Assembly (NCBI GenBank): GCA_024692105.1
Contig: JAILMZ010000133.1
Coordinates: forward strand, 1-21,332
Origin: Saccharofermentans sp.
Lineage (GTDB): Bacteria > Bacillota_A > Clostridia > Saccharofermentanales > Saccharofermentanaceae
Direction: 5' to 3'
DNA: 21,332 nucleotides
Shown in pieces: positions 1-8,827 of the stretch (the stretch's first letter is position 1; each line of letters starts with the position of its first letter). The translations under genes were made by a program, and so were the position numbers. The notes under the pieces are model-generated. The model searched no databases and had not been told where the DNA came from. It was given only the letters and a program-made list of their open reading frames with translations.

Positions 1-361
1 GTGCAGACACCGCTTCCTGCATGGTGGATCTCGTCGACAGGCCGATCTGCTTACCGGTCAGGCTGGTAAGCATTACCGTGAGCGTTACGACGCCCATACC
101 GCCGATCTGGATGAGTATGAGGATGACCACCTGACCGAAGACAGACCAGGTAGCCTGCGTATCTCTTACGATAAGGCCGGTAACGCAGCTTGCCGAAGTC
201 GCTGTGAAAAGCGCATCGATAAAATTGGTCCAGTTGCCGTCCTTGGAGGATATGGGGAGCATGAGAAGCAGGGCACCCACAAGAATGAGGGTGATGAATC
301 CGAGAAGTATCGTCTGTGCTCCGGATATCTTGTGTTTCGGTTTTTGGCTCCCGTTATTCAT
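1..361 (-). CDS. TrkH/KtrB family potassium uptake channel, N-terminal part
   Basis: This is the first 120 codons of a membrane potassium transporter subunit; the rest lies beyond the left edge. After a short basic N-terminus (residues 1-16) comes a hydrophobic helix (about 17-35, ending LLLMLP), then a pore loop with TATSASCVTGLIVRDT at 53-68. The VTG (60-62) matches the first selectivity-filter loop of TrkH/KtrB, where the glycine lines the K+ path. A second helix (VFGQVVILILIQIGGMG) follows. In KtrB systems the channel works with a cytoplasmic KtrA/TrkA NAD-binding subunit; none is visible here. The ATG at 361 is only 6 bases from a good -10 box and has no Shine-Dalgarno site, so the transcript may be leaderless. 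No other in-frame start occurs before the first membrane helix. The family is clear; KtrB versus TrkH is not settled. Confidence 0.88.
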   Translation of the reverse strand, partial: MNNGSQKPKHKISGAQTILLGFITLILVGALLLMLPISSKDGNWTNFIDALFTATSASCVTGLIVRDTQATWSVFGQVVILILIQIGGMGVVTLTVMLTSLTGKQIGLSTRSTMQEAVSA

Positions 362-367
362 AGGCTA

Positions 368-395
368 ATTATATCTTTTTACCCTTATATGTCCA
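368..395 (-). promoter_or_regulatory. sigma-A promoter for the TrkH/KtrB gene
   Basis: On the minus strand TGGACA (plus 390-395) is separated by 16 bases from a perfect TATAAT (plus 368-373). The -10 ends only 6 bases before the ATG at 361, so transcription should begin at or within a base or two of the start codon. Confidence 0.6.
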
Positions 396-435
396 AATAA
401 TAGTTCTTATTGGCAAAGAAATAGTCCATCCAAAC

Positions 436-444
436 TGATATAAT
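436..444 (+). promoter_or_regulatory. extended -10 promoter for pcrA
   Basis: TGATATAAT is an extended -10 (TGn plus a perfect TATAAT at 439-444). There is no good -35 at 16-18 bases; a TTGGCA at 410-415 is too far at 23 bases. Initiation near 451 would give a leader of about 30 bases containing the GGGAG ribosome site at 468-472. Confidence 0.55.
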
Positions 445-481
445 CATTCTGCAAAAGAGAATAAGTCGGGAGATAAGCATT

Positions 482-2929
482 TTGAGTGACGGGAACAACA
501 ACGGCAACAGCGATTTTTTTGCCGAACTCGAGAGTATATACGGAGCAGGTGCGGACCGGGCTGCGGCCAAGTCTGCTGACGAGCTGCTCGAAGGTCTGAA
601 TAAAGAACAGAAAGAAGCGGTGACACACCTTGACGGTCCGCTTCTCATCCTTGCGGGCGCCGGCTCGGGCAAGACGAGAGTCATTACCTACCGCATCGCC
701 TACATGATGAAGAAGCACAGCGTTCCGCCGCAGTCCATTCTGGCTATAACGTTTACCAACAAGGCTGCAAACGAGATGCGTGAACGTATCACTGCTCTCG
801 TGGGAGAGAGTTCCAGGTATATCTGGTGCGGCACCTTCCACAGCATTTTCGCGCGCATCTTAAGGAAGCATGCCCAGGCGATAGGGTATGAGGACAACTT
901 CACGATCATAGATACAGATGACCAGCTCAAGATCGTAAGGGACTGCATGAAGGAACTCGAGGTCCCGGAGAGCAGGTTCAAGCCGAGACAGATCCTCGGC
1001 GAGATCTCCAATGCCAAGAACAAGCTCATGGACGTCAAGCAGTACACGCAGTATGCGGGAGGAGACTATTTCCTCGCGAACTGCGCAAGAGTGTACAAGA
1101 GATATACGGAGAAGCTCATTGCGAACAACGCGATGGATTTCGACGATATCCTTGTCAACATGGTTAAGCTCCTTGAATCGAACCCTGACATCTGTGCGCA
1201 GTATCAGGCGAAGTTCAGATACATAATGGTCGACGAGTACCAGGATACGAACATGCCTCAGTACAGGGCGGTCATGCTCCTGGCACAGGCACATCACAAC
1301 ATCTGCGTGGTAGGCGACGACGACCAGTCCATCTATTCGTTCAGAGGCGCGGACGTAAGGCTCATCCTTAAGTTCGAGAAGGATTTCCCGGGTTCCAAGG
1401 TCATCAAGCTCGAGGAGAATTACAGGTCCACCAGGACGATACTCGAAGCTGCGAACAACGTCATATCGCACAACACAAAGCGTAAGCAGAAGCGCCTCAG
1501 GACTTCGGGCGAAGAGGGCGAGAAGATCATCGTCATGAATGCCGATACCGGTATCGATGAAGCAGGGTTCATTGCCAAGACGATACAGATGATGGCCGAC
1601 AAGGGTAAGTTCAAGTACTCCGACTGCGCGGTCCTCTACAGGATGAACGCACTCTCGGTCAATGTGGAGAAAGCGCTGCATAACGCAGGCATCCCGTTCA
1701 GGGTATACGGCGGCATGAGGTTCTACGACCGTAAGGAGATCAAGGATATCCTCGCATATCTGAGGCTTATCAACGATACGAGGGACAACATCGCCTTTGA
1801 GCGTATAATCAATGTCCCCAAGAGAGGCATTGGAGACCAGACGATAGACCGCATGAGAACGATAGCGATCGATAAGGGCATAAGCCTTTATGACGTCGCG
1901 CAGTCATGCCTTGATTATCCGGAGCTCGGAAGGGCATGCACGAATCTTCTGAACTTCACTTCCATGATAGACGGCATGAGGGAAGAGCTCATCACCGGCG
2001 TGATGGATCTTAAGGAATTCGTCGAGCATGTCGAGAACGAATCGGGCATAATCGATGAGATCATCGCCCAGAGAGAGAAAAAAGGCGAGATGGTGGACAG
2101 GGTCGAGAACCTGAAGGAGCTCCTGTCCGAAGCGGCTTTGTTCGACCAGGAACACCGTGCGGCACCCATCGAAGAAGGCGATGTGCTTGAGGTAGTCTCT
2201 GACAGCGGCGATACGATGATAATCACCAGAGAGGACAGCCTCTTTGATTCAGAGACTGCAGACACGACGGAAGGCATTTTGAAGCTTTATCTTGAGAATG
2301 CGGCACTCTATACGGAAGGCGACAGCTACGATGACAATGACGATTTTGTCAGGCTCATGTCCATCCACAGTGCCAAGGGCCTTGAGTTCGGCGCGGTGTT
2401 CATTATCGGTGCGGAAGAAGGCGTGTTCCCGAGCTACCGTTCCATCCAGAGCGAGACGGAGACAGAGGAAGAACGCCGTCTCATGTACGTTGCCATAACA
2501 AGGGCTAAGAAGAACCTTTTCATCGTCCTTGCCCAGCAGAGAATGCTCTTCGGTCAGACGCAATGCAACAGGCCGTCGAGGTTCTTAAGGGAGATATCCC
2601 CCGAACTGCTCTATCCCATGGGAGCAAAGAGGAACAGGCCTCAGGAGGATGCCTCGGGGCTTTCCACGCCTACGAGGGATGCTGCGCGAAAGACCATATC
2701 CAAGGCGTTGTCTTCTTATGGCGGTACGTCTTCTGCCAACAAGAAGAAAGACGAAGACGCTCTTAAGCCGGATGAACTTGAAGAAGGAATGAAGGTAACC
2801 CACCCGAGATTCGGAGAGGGAATAATCCTCAAGGTCGAGAAGGTCGGAGGCGATGCTCTCGTTACCGTTGACTTTGACGGAATGAGGAAGAACATGCTCG
2901 CCGGTTCCGCAAACCTTAAAAAAGCTTAA
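482..2929 (+). CDS. pcrA: ATP-dependent DNA helicase PcrA (UvrD/Rep family)
   Basis: Superfamily 1A 3'-5' DNA helicase for nucleotide excision repair, rolling-circle replication and clearing of replication-transcription conflicts. All motifs are present: Q motif and Walker A (GAGSGKT, residues 59-65), Ia (TFTNKAANEMRERI), Walker B (VDEYQDT, 250-256), III (VVGDDDQSIYSFRGAD), IV (EENYRST), V (LMSIHSAKGLEF) and VI (EEERRLMYVAITRAKKN). The last 45 or so residues (VTHPRFGEGIILKVE...) match the small beta-barrel at the PcrA C-terminus that contacts RNA polymerase. The start is TTG at 482, set by GGGAG at 468-472 with 9-base spacing; no ATG fits. Length 815 is somewhat above the usual 720-780, partly from an acidic stretch at about 560-597 in domain 2B ahead of motif V. 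Confidence 0.95.
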   Translation: MSDGNNNGNSDFFAELESIYGAGADRAAAKSADELLEGLNKEQKEAVTHLDGPLLILAGAGSGKTRVITYRIAYMMKKHSVPPQSILAITFTNKAANEMRERITALVGESSRYIWCGTFHSIFARILRKHAQAIGYEDNFTIIDTDDQLKIVRDCMKELEVPESRFKPRQILGEISNAKNKLMDVKQYTQYAGGDYFLANCARVYKRYTEKLIANNAMDFDDILVNMVKLLESNPDICAQYQAKFRYIMVDEYQDTNMPQYRAVMLLAQAHHNICVVGDDDQSIYSFRGADVRLILKFEKDFPGSKVIKLEENYRSTRTILEAANNVISHNTKRKQKRLRTSGEEGEKIIVMNADTGIDEAGFIAKTIQMMADKGKFKYSDCAVLYRMNALSVNVEKALHNAGIPFRVYGGMRFYDRKEIKDILAYLRLINDTRDNIAFERIINVPKRGIGDQTIDRMRTIAIDKGISLYDVAQSCLDYPELGRACTNLLNFTSMIDGMREELITGVMDLKEFVEHVENESGIIDEIIAQREKKGEMVDRVENLKELLSEAALFDQEHRAAPIEEGDVLEVVSDSGDTMIITREDSLFDSETADTTEGILKLYLENAALYTEGDSYDDNDDFVRLMSIHSAKGLEFGAVFIIGAEEGVFPSYRSIQSETETEEERRLMYVAITRAKKNLFIVLAQQRMLFGQTQCNRPSRFLREISPELLYPMGAKRNRPQEDASGLSTPTRDAARKTISKALSSYGGTSSANKKKDEDALKPDELEEGMKVTHPRFGEGIILKVEKVGGDALVTVDFDGMRKNMLAGSANLKKA

Positions 2930-2944
2930 AAAATATAATATAAT
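2916..2944 (+). promoter_or_regulatory. possible internal promoter before the dGTPase-like gene
   Basis: TTAAAA (2916-2921) lies 17 bases before TATAAT (2939-2944), in an AT-rich patch at the end of pcrA. It would start transcripts about 36 bases before the next gene, whose ribosome site is AAGGAG at 2973-2978. No terminator is seen between the two genes, so readthrough from pcrA is also likely. Confidence 0.4.
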
Positions 2945-2986
2945 TAAGTTTTTAGACTACTGCGGGGACGTTAAGGAGATTCTTCC

Positions 2987-4216
2987 ATGGATAACCTCAC
3001 ACTCTTTAATATCTACAACGAGATGTTCGATATCCTTGAGAGCAAGGAGAGAATGTCTGATGTTACTCAGGAGAAGATAAAGCTCCTTCGTGACTCCAGG
3101 GAGAAGCTGTTAAGCCCCGGCGCCATGAGATCTGCCGCAAGCCGCGGAAGAATAAAGCCCGAGTCCGACTGCAAGGTAAGATCCTGCTATGAGCGCGATA
3201 TCGGAAGGATACTCTATTCACAGGCGTTCAGAAGGCTCAAGCACAAAACGCAGGTCTTCTTCAATCCAGAGAATGACCACATCTGCTCAAGACTCGAGCA
3301 TGTCATCTATGTCGATTACATTGCCCAGACGATAGGAAGGGCGCTTAATCTCAATACCGATCTCATCAGGGCGATCGCACTGGGACACGATGTCGGACAC
3401 ACCCCGTTCGGTCACAGCGGTGAGCGCGTACTGGATAAGATGCTCAAGGAGATCGATCCCAAGCTGTATTTCGAGCACGAATCGAACAGCTTAAGGGTAT
3501 TGGATGTCCTGGAGCAGCACGGCGATGTTTACGGACTTAACCTGTCTTTCGAAGTCAGGGACGGCATCATCTGCCACTGCGGTGAGCACTACGATGAGCA
3601 GGTGCTTGTTCCCTGCAGGGACAAGACCGAAGAGGATATCTCATACCTCATAAGGAAGAATGACCGTAAGGGTCCTGCGACTCTCGAAGGCTGCGTCGTA
3701 AGATTCTCGGATAAGTTTGCTTATGTCGGAAGAGATATCGAAGATGCGGTAAGGACTAACGTGCTTGGCAGCGAGTACCGGCTCCCCGAAGAAGGAAGCG
3801 AGATGGGAAGGTCCAACTCCGAGATAATCAACTATCTCGTTGAAGACATAATCGAGAACAGCATGGACAAAGACGAGATCAGGATCTCAGACAGGGCATG
3901 CAAGGCGCTCAAGTCCGTGCTCATCACCAACGTTGACAGCATCTACAAATCACCGAAGGTAAAGACATACGAGAGTTACTGCGACCTGATAATAACATCG
4001 CTGTACAAGGAGTTCTATGATGCTGTCCAAAACATCGACCAGGCAAGGAATTCCAAGAATGAAGCCATCCGCCAGTTTGCCGCTTTCGTGGATGAACATC
4101 CCGAGAGAGACAAGCCCGAATCCGAGATGCCCCTCCCGATCTTCGTATCGGATTACATCGCCGGAATGACGGATACATACGCGATAAGATGCTTCAATGA
4201 TCTGTTCAAGAACTGA
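2987..4216 (+). CDS. dGTPase-like HD-domain deoxynucleoside triphosphate triphosphohydrolase
   Basis: Predicted cytoplasmic HD-superfamily enzyme that cleaves a dNTP to deoxynucleoside and tripolyphosphate. The family entry motif FRRLKHKTQVFF is at residues 81-92. The metal site is visible: H105 (SRLEH), H134-D135 (ALGHDVGHTPFGHSGE, which also holds H138 and H143) and a late aspartate, D242 (RFSDKFAYVGRD). The usual family stretch RTRLTHTLEV is here CSRLEHVIYV, and about 30 extra residues precede the conserved core, so it is a divergent branch. Substrate choice among dNTPs cannot be read from sequence. The start ATG has AAGGAG at 8-base spacing. It lies 20 bases upstream of a second HD nucleotidase, suggesting a joint role in dNTP pool control. 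I leave the symbol empty because identity to classic Dgt is not certain. Confidence 0.87.
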   Translation: MDNLTLFNIYNEMFDILESKERMSDVTQEKIKLLRDSREKLLSPGAMRSAASRGRIKPESDCKVRSCYERDIGRILYSQAFRRLKHKTQVFFNPENDHICSRLEHVIYVDYIAQTIGRALNLNTDLIRAIALGHDVGHTPFGHSGERVLDKMLKEIDPKLYFEHESNSLRVLDVLEQHGDVYGLNLSFEVRDGIICHCGEHYDEQVLVPCRDKTEEDISYLIRKNDRKGPATLEGCVVRFSDKFAYVGRDIEDAVRTNVLGSEYRLPEEGSEMGRSNSEIINYLVEDIIENSMDKDEIRISDRACKALKSVLITNVDSIYKSPKVKTYESYCDLIITSLYKEFYDAVQNIDQARNSKNEAIRQFAAFVDEHPERDKPESEMPLPIFVSDYIAGMTDTYAIRCFNDLFKN

Positions 4217-4236
4217 GAGATAAAAAGGGGAACAAT

Positions 4237-4860
4237 ATGGAAGAATACGGTTTCTATGCAATGCTTGACCGCATGCAGTATATAAACAGGTGGGGCCTCA
4301 TGCGCAACACAAGGACGGAGAACATCAAAGAGCACAGCTTTGATGTCGCGGTTATCGCTTTCGCGCTCTGTTCCATTCACAACAACATGGCAAAAGATGA
4401 TGCTGATGCGATAAAGCCCGATCCGTACAAGGTGCAGGCATATGCACTGTACCACGACTGCACGGAGATCATTACGGGCGATCTGCCGACTCCCATCAAA
4501 TACCGCAGCCGTGAGATCACGAGTGCATACAAAGAAGTGGAGCATGAGGCTGCCGAGTCGCTCGTAGAACTCCTGCCGGAAGACGATGAGCTCAGAGCGC
4601 AGTATCTGGATCTTCTGGATCCTGCGAATGATACAGACGAGAAGGTCCTCATGCATAAGCTCGTCAAGGCAGCAGATAAGATCGCTGCATACATTAAGTG
4701 CCTCAGGGAAGAATCGACCGGAAGCACGGAGTTCTCTGCGGCAAAGAAGGCAACGGGAGAAGCCGTCAAAGCCATGGGCATGCCCGAAGCCGATTATTTC
4801 ATGAAGCATTACGTACCTCCGTACGGCTATACGCTGGACGAGATATCGGGGAAGGCTTAA
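4237..4860 (+). CDS. yfbR: YfbR-type 5'-deoxynucleotidase (HD domain)
   Basis: Predicted to hydrolyse deoxynucleoside 5'-monophosphates to deoxynucleosides and phosphate with a divalent metal. The protein closely follows the E. coli YfbR pattern as I remember it: INRWGLMRNTRTENIKEHS near the N-terminus (R18, W19, H33), YHDCTEIITGDLPTPIKY (H73-D74, E77, D82) and KAADKIAAYIKCL with D147, then a C-terminal DYFM...P...LDEISG. These cover the known metal ligands and the residues that discriminate against ribose. Length 207 compares with 199 for E. coli. The ribosome site AAAGGGG lies at 4224-4230, 20 bases after the dGTPase-like gene. YfbR is best known from proteobacteria; its pairing here with an HD triphosphohydrolase suggests a dNTP degradation unit. 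Confidence 0.88.
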   Translation: MEEYGFYAMLDRMQYINRWGLMRNTRTENIKEHSFDVAVIAFALCSIHNNMAKDDADAIKPDPYKVQAYALYHDCTEIITGDLPTPIKYRSREITSAYKEVEHEAAESLVELLPEDDELRAQYLDLLDPANDTDEKVLMHKLVKAADKIAAYIKCLREESTGSTEFSAAKKATGEAVKAMGMPEADYFMKHYVPPYGYTLDEISGKA

Positions 4861-4863
4861 CTG

Positions 4864-7371
4864 ATGTTCAGAAGAAGACCCGAGTATTTTGTCTTATCGA
4901 TGCTGTTCGTCGTCCTGCTGGCGGCGGGTTCAGTGTACATGGCGCTCACGCTCCCTTCGGGTGCGAACGGTGCCAAGAACGGAAAGGTTGAAGATATCGT
5001 CGAGCGCACATCCGAAGTGATGGGCCTTGATGCGGAGACTGCCGAGAAGGCTGAACTCCGCATAAGAAAGGGCATGATGTCTGTCGGAGATTACCTGACA
5101 TCCTGCTTTACTTCACCTGAATATCTTCTCCAGGGAAAGGATGATGCGGCATTCGCGTATGATCTTTGTTATGTCCTGGAAGGCGAGACTGACGAAGACG
5201 ACATAGAAGACATAACTTCTGACCTTCAGGATATGTCGAGGATGGAAGTCATCGCCAAGGCGGCAGCCCGCGAGGATGCTTCTTATTCAGTTACGATGCC
5301 CGTAAGTTATGAGCAGGGCAGCGTCATATCCTCGTTCCAGATGAATGAGACGCTCGCAGGCTCGGGAGAATATACGATAGGTATCCGCGAAGCAAAGGGA
5401 AGTTTCTCGGCGACAGGCGATGAAGTCAGGACTGATTTCTTTGTTGACGGAATTCTATACAGAGGTTACTTAAGTTACGGCGCTTACGATGAGGCGACGG
5501 GTACGAAGGAATTCACTTTATCCTGGGATACCGCTGACGTCGAATCTGGAGAACATGAGGTAAAGATACTCCTCAGGTCTTCAGACGGAAGAGGCATCGC
5601 CGTAAGCGGCGGTAAGGTAGTGATCCCCGAGAGGACTACTCTCCAGGCAAACTCTGTTGCAAACTGTGTTCTGTACGGGACCAGCGACAGCGCCTGGTAT
5701 GTAATAGACTGCGGAACGGATAACTGCTTCCTGAATTTCGTTGATATCGGCGATGATATCAACGTCACCCTATATGACTGTCTCGGCAACGAGATCGGAA
5801 CTAACGGACATCCGGGTTCCGAGTACGAAGTCTTGAGAGGCGTGGCGCAGGATACCCGCCAGATATCGCAGGAGACCGGCATAGATGGCATATCCAACTG
5901 TTTCTATGCCGAAGTAAGAAGAGGTCCCGAATGCACTTCCGATGATGTGTACTACAAGATCGTCAGCAGTGAGGATGCAGCTTATTACAACGGTGCATAC
6001 ATGGCAGTCATGCCCGGTGATGACGAGGATTCACTCAAGCTCATCGACATGACTTCATCTGCTTTTAAAGTCGATAAGAAGGACGTAAAGATCCTTCCTC
6101 TGAACGGCGCCCTGACAGATCTTCGCATCGGCAATTCCGAGACGGGTTATGACCTCGGCGTATACCCCGGTTTTACGACCGAGATGAAGGACTATGCATA
6201 TTACATGCCGACGTCTTCGAAGGTTACAGTGTACTGCGATACCCTTGAAGGATATGCAGCATCAGTCAACATAAAAGCAGTTCACAGCGGAGGTATCATC
6301 AATCTTGCCCCGGGCGAGATCTATGAGGTTCCCGACGGCGAGACTGTGCTCGATATCTGCATCAATTCATTCAACGGCAAAGAGTATTCGTACTATGTAT
6401 ATCTGCTTAACGGCAACGATGACGGAATATTCTATGAACAGACTCTGATGCAGTTCCCGGAGAGCTATTACAGCGGCCTCTGGCTGATGCATCAGCTCCA
6501 TCCGGATTACATCTTCACGGCGTATAACACGGGACTTGATTTCCAGACGGTCCTGAATGCCGAGTGTGAAGGCGGAAAGAGCCTTGCCGAGTATTCGCAG
6601 TTCCCTTCTTACATAAAGGACAACAGCCCCGTGTATGACGGTGCCGACTGGATGGCGGTCAAGCCTGAAGTAACGAGTTATTTCTTAGACCCGAGGAACT
6701 TCCTTATCCCCGACCGCATCTTTATGTTCGAGCAGCTGAGCTTCGATCCGCAGGTCCAGACGATAGACGGCGTGCGCACCATGATCGCAGGCTCGTTCCT
6801 CGATAACGGCGGTTTGGACTATGCACAGCTCATCTACGATGCAGGCGAGAAGGCCGGCGTGTCTCCTTATTTCCTCGCATCGAGGATAATCCAGGAGATG
6901 GGCTTCTACGGCGAGTCTGCCCTGTGGTGCGGCCAGGTCGCAGGCTACGAAGGATACTATAACTTCTACAACATAGGTTCGTATGCTTCTTCTGACGGCA
7001 CGGCTGTCACGAACGGCGCGAAATACGCCATGTGGGGAAAGGATCCCGATGCACAGGAGATAAGTGAATTCGAGGCATCGATACTCCTGCCCTGGGATAC
7101 GCCCGAGAAGGCAATAGAAGGCGGCGCGCTCTGGATCGCTTCCGGATACATCGATGCGGGACAGGATACGCTCTACTTCCAGAAATTCGACATCAAGGTG
7201 GACGGTTCCGAACTCTATACCCATCAGTATGCGCAGAACATAATGATGGCTTACTCTGAATCCCGCAGATACTACAACAGTTACAACAACATTGGCATGC
7301 TCGATCAGGGATTTGAATTCATAATCCCCGTATACGAGAACATGCCGGAGGGCTACGGATATCTTCCGTAA
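4864..7371 (+). CDS. secreted N-acetylglucosaminidase (LytB/SagB-like) with cadherin-like domain
   Basis: Predicted peptidoglycan hydrolase acting outside the cell. Residues 1-5 are basic and 8-30 form one hydrophobic segment, either a signal peptide or an uncleaved anchor; no convincing cleavage site is seen. Residues about 45-105 (GMMSVGDYLTSCFTSPEYLL) resemble DUF4214. Beta-rich regions of unknown family follow (about 140-400). Residues about 415-520 look like a cadherin-like beta-sandwich (SETGYDLGVYPGFTTEMKDY). Residues about 600-835 are a glucosaminidase domain of the LytB/SagB kind: VTSYFLDPRNFLIPDRIFMF, then SPYFLASRIIQEMG with the likely catalytic acid E678, then GYYNFYNIGSY, PWDTPEKAIEGGALWI and GQDTLYFQKFD. 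It starts 3 bases after yfbR with GGGGAAGG inside the yfbR end. The next gene shares the cadherin-like fold and is probably a surface partner. Confidence 0.82.
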   Translation: MFRRRPEYFVLSMLFVVLLAAGSVYMALTLPSGANGAKNGKVEDIVERTSEVMGLDAETAEKAELRIRKGMMSVGDYLTSCFTSPEYLLQGKDDAAFAYDLCYVLEGETDEDDIEDITSDLQDMSRMEVIAKAAAREDASYSVTMPVSYEQGSVISSFQMNETLAGSGEYTIGIREAKGSFSATGDEVRTDFFVDGILYRGYLSYGAYDEATGTKEFTLSWDTADVESGEHEVKILLRSSDGRGIAVSGGKVVIPERTTLQANSVANCVLYGTSDSAWYVIDCGTDNCFLNFVDIGDDINVTLYDCLGNEIGTNGHPGSEYEVLRGVAQDTRQISQETGIDGISNCFYAEVRRGPECTSDDVYYKIVSSEDAAYYNGAYMAVMPGDDEDSLKLIDMTSSAFKVDKKDVKILPLNGALTDLRIGNSETGYDLGVYPGFTTEMKDYAYYMPTSSKVTVYCDTLEGYAASVNIKAVHSGGIINLAPGEIYEVPDGETVLDICINSFNGKEYSYYVYLLNGNDDGIFYEQTLMQFPESYYSGLWLMHQLHPDYIFTAYNTGLDFQTVLNAECEGGKSLAEYSQFPSYIKDNSPVYDGADWMAVKPEVTSYFLDPRNFLIPDRIFMFEQLSFDPQVQTIDGVRTMIAGSFLDNGGLDYAQLIYDAGEKAGVSPYFLASRIIQEMGFYGESALWCGQVAGYEGYYNFYNIGSYASSDGTAVTNGAKYAMWGKDPDAQEISEFEASILLPWDTPEKAIEGGALWIASGYIDAGQDTLYFQKFDIKVDGSELYTHQYAQNIMMAYSESRRYYNSYNNIGMLDQGFEFIIPVYENMPEGYGYLP

Positions 7372-7373
7372 GA

Positions 7374-8825
7374 ATGAGCATGAGACAGAAGGCGGCAAAG
7401 ATCTTATCTTCCATACTGGTGACAGTCATGCTGTCGCTTCTCGTACTGCCGCTCGGAAGATCTTATGCAAGGGCAGAATCAGCCATCAACGTGTCAGTCT
7501 CTCCGCAGAAACTTTCCATCGGACAGGGTGACATCCTCAAGATCGACATAGTGGCTGACAACATGCCGCAGATAACCAGCTTCGGTCCGATAGTCCTGGG
7601 ATTCAATACTTCCGTTGCTGAATACATCTCGTTCGAACAGGGATCGAGCCTTAAGAACTTCATCTTTACCGAGACTTCCGATGACGGACTCATAACCATC
7701 TCGGCTGTCGATCAGTATGCACAGAATGTCGACAGCGATGAATACTTTGCGCCGTTAGAATCTGACAGTTCCGTAGTCTTGTATACTCTCTCTTTCCGAA
7801 TCAAGCCCAATGCCTCAGGTGAGTTCGATGCATGGCTCGATGACCTGGGAGAGTTCAGGGATGCCGCAGGAGAAGGAGCCGAGCTTTACAAGGGTTCAGG
7901 CACCACTCTTCCGATCAGTGAAGCGACGATCTCGAGCGATGCCACGCTTGCGTTCCTTAAGATCAACGGCGTCCAGCTTACTCCGGAATTCAATCCCAAC
8001 ATCACCAGTTATACGGCAACCGTCGAGCGTTCCGTAACGGATGTCCAGGTCACCGCGACAGCGAGCAATCTGTGGGCAGCCGTCATCATAGACGGAGAGA
8101 AGAACCTGAGTATCGGAGACAACGAGATCACCATAGACGTCACTGCGCAGGACGGTGTCAGCTGGATGCACTATTCCATCCACATCACGCGCAACGAGAG
8201 TTACGTTCCGATCGATGCCGCACTGGTCGACTATGCAGGCAACACATATACTTTCGTGGACCTTCCGCAGGAGATACAGCTCCCCGAAGGATTCTCGCAG
8301 ACCACGAGAGTCATCAACGGTTACAGCGTTCCCGCTTTTACGAGGGACGGTGTATCGAGCGTCCTGCTGTACCTTTTTGACGGAACGAATTCGCCGGGAC
8401 TGTATTTCTATAACAGTACGACCAAGACCGTCACCAAATACGATTCCGACAACACGATCATAAGAATGAGCAAGATCCTGCAGATAACTCCGCTCCCGGA
8501 TTATGTCAGCATACCGGACGGCTTTACCGCGGCGACTTTCACCAACGGCACCGTGGTACTGAGCGGTTATGCCAACGAAGACAGCGAGTTCATCTGCTAT
8601 CTGACGGATGAGACCGGCATCGGCAACTTCTATCTCTATAATCCGGAAGACGGTACGTTCCAGCTCTACAAGCCTGCCGACAAACGTGCGGAGATATTGT
8701 TCGAGTATCTGTTCAATGTGTTCCTGATAGTATCGATCATCGAATCGGTCATCATCGTAATAATCGTCTATCTCGTAAGAAGGATCTTCGTGGATAAGAC
8801 GAATCCTAGACCAAAGAGGGTTTAA
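7374..8825 (+). CDS. membrane-anchored surface protein with cohesin-like and cadherin-like domains
   Basis: No enzymatic motif is seen; it is probably a structural or binding protein on the outer face of the membrane. A signal peptide spans about 1-34: basic n-region, hydrophobic core 10-27, and an A-R-A site before E35. Residues about 36-175 (VSVSPQKLSIGQGDILKIDI ... VVLYTLSFRIKPNASG) resemble cohesin-type beta-sandwiches. Residues about 183-275 fit the cadherin-like domain: LAFLKINGVQLTPEFNPNIT, then TSYTATVE, then the end of the domain near YSIHITR. A further beta region (276-435) is unassigned. A C-terminal helix at about 443-470 (FNVFLIVSIIESVIIVIIVY) is followed by a basic tail, giving an extracellular domain with a short cytoplasmic end. 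It starts 2 bases after the glucosaminidase without a strong ribosome site, so translational coupling is likely. A second ATG at 7380 is possible. Cohesin-like does not imply a cellulosome; no dockerin is seen. Confidence 0.75.
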   Translation: MSMRQKAAKILSSILVTVMLSLLVLPLGRSYARAESAINVSVSPQKLSIGQGDILKIDIVADNMPQITSFGPIVLGFNTSVAEYISFEQGSSLKNFIFTETSDDGLITISAVDQYAQNVDSDEYFAPLESDSSVVLYTLSFRIKPNASGEFDAWLDDLGEFRDAAGEGAELYKGSGTTLPISEATISSDATLAFLKINGVQLTPEFNPNITSYTATVERSVTDVQVTATASNLWAAVIIDGEKNLSIGDNEITIDVTAQDGVSWMHYSIHITRNESYVPIDAALVDYAGNTYTFVDLPQEIQLPEGFSQTTRVINGYSVPAFTRDGVSSVLLYLFDGTNSPGLYFYNSTTKTVTKYDSDNTIIRMSKILQITPLPDYVSIPDGFTAATFTNGTVVLSGYANEDSEFICYLTDETGIGNFYLYNPEDGTFQLYKPADKRAEILFEYLFNVFLIVSIIESVIIVIIVYLVRRIFVDKTNPRPKRV

Positions 8826-8827
8826 CT

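Noticed and set aside
7374..8825. Cellulosome scaffold based on the cohesin-like domain
   Set aside because: There is a single cohesin-like fold and no dockerin repeat, carbohydrate-binding module or glycoside hydrolase for plant fibre nearby.
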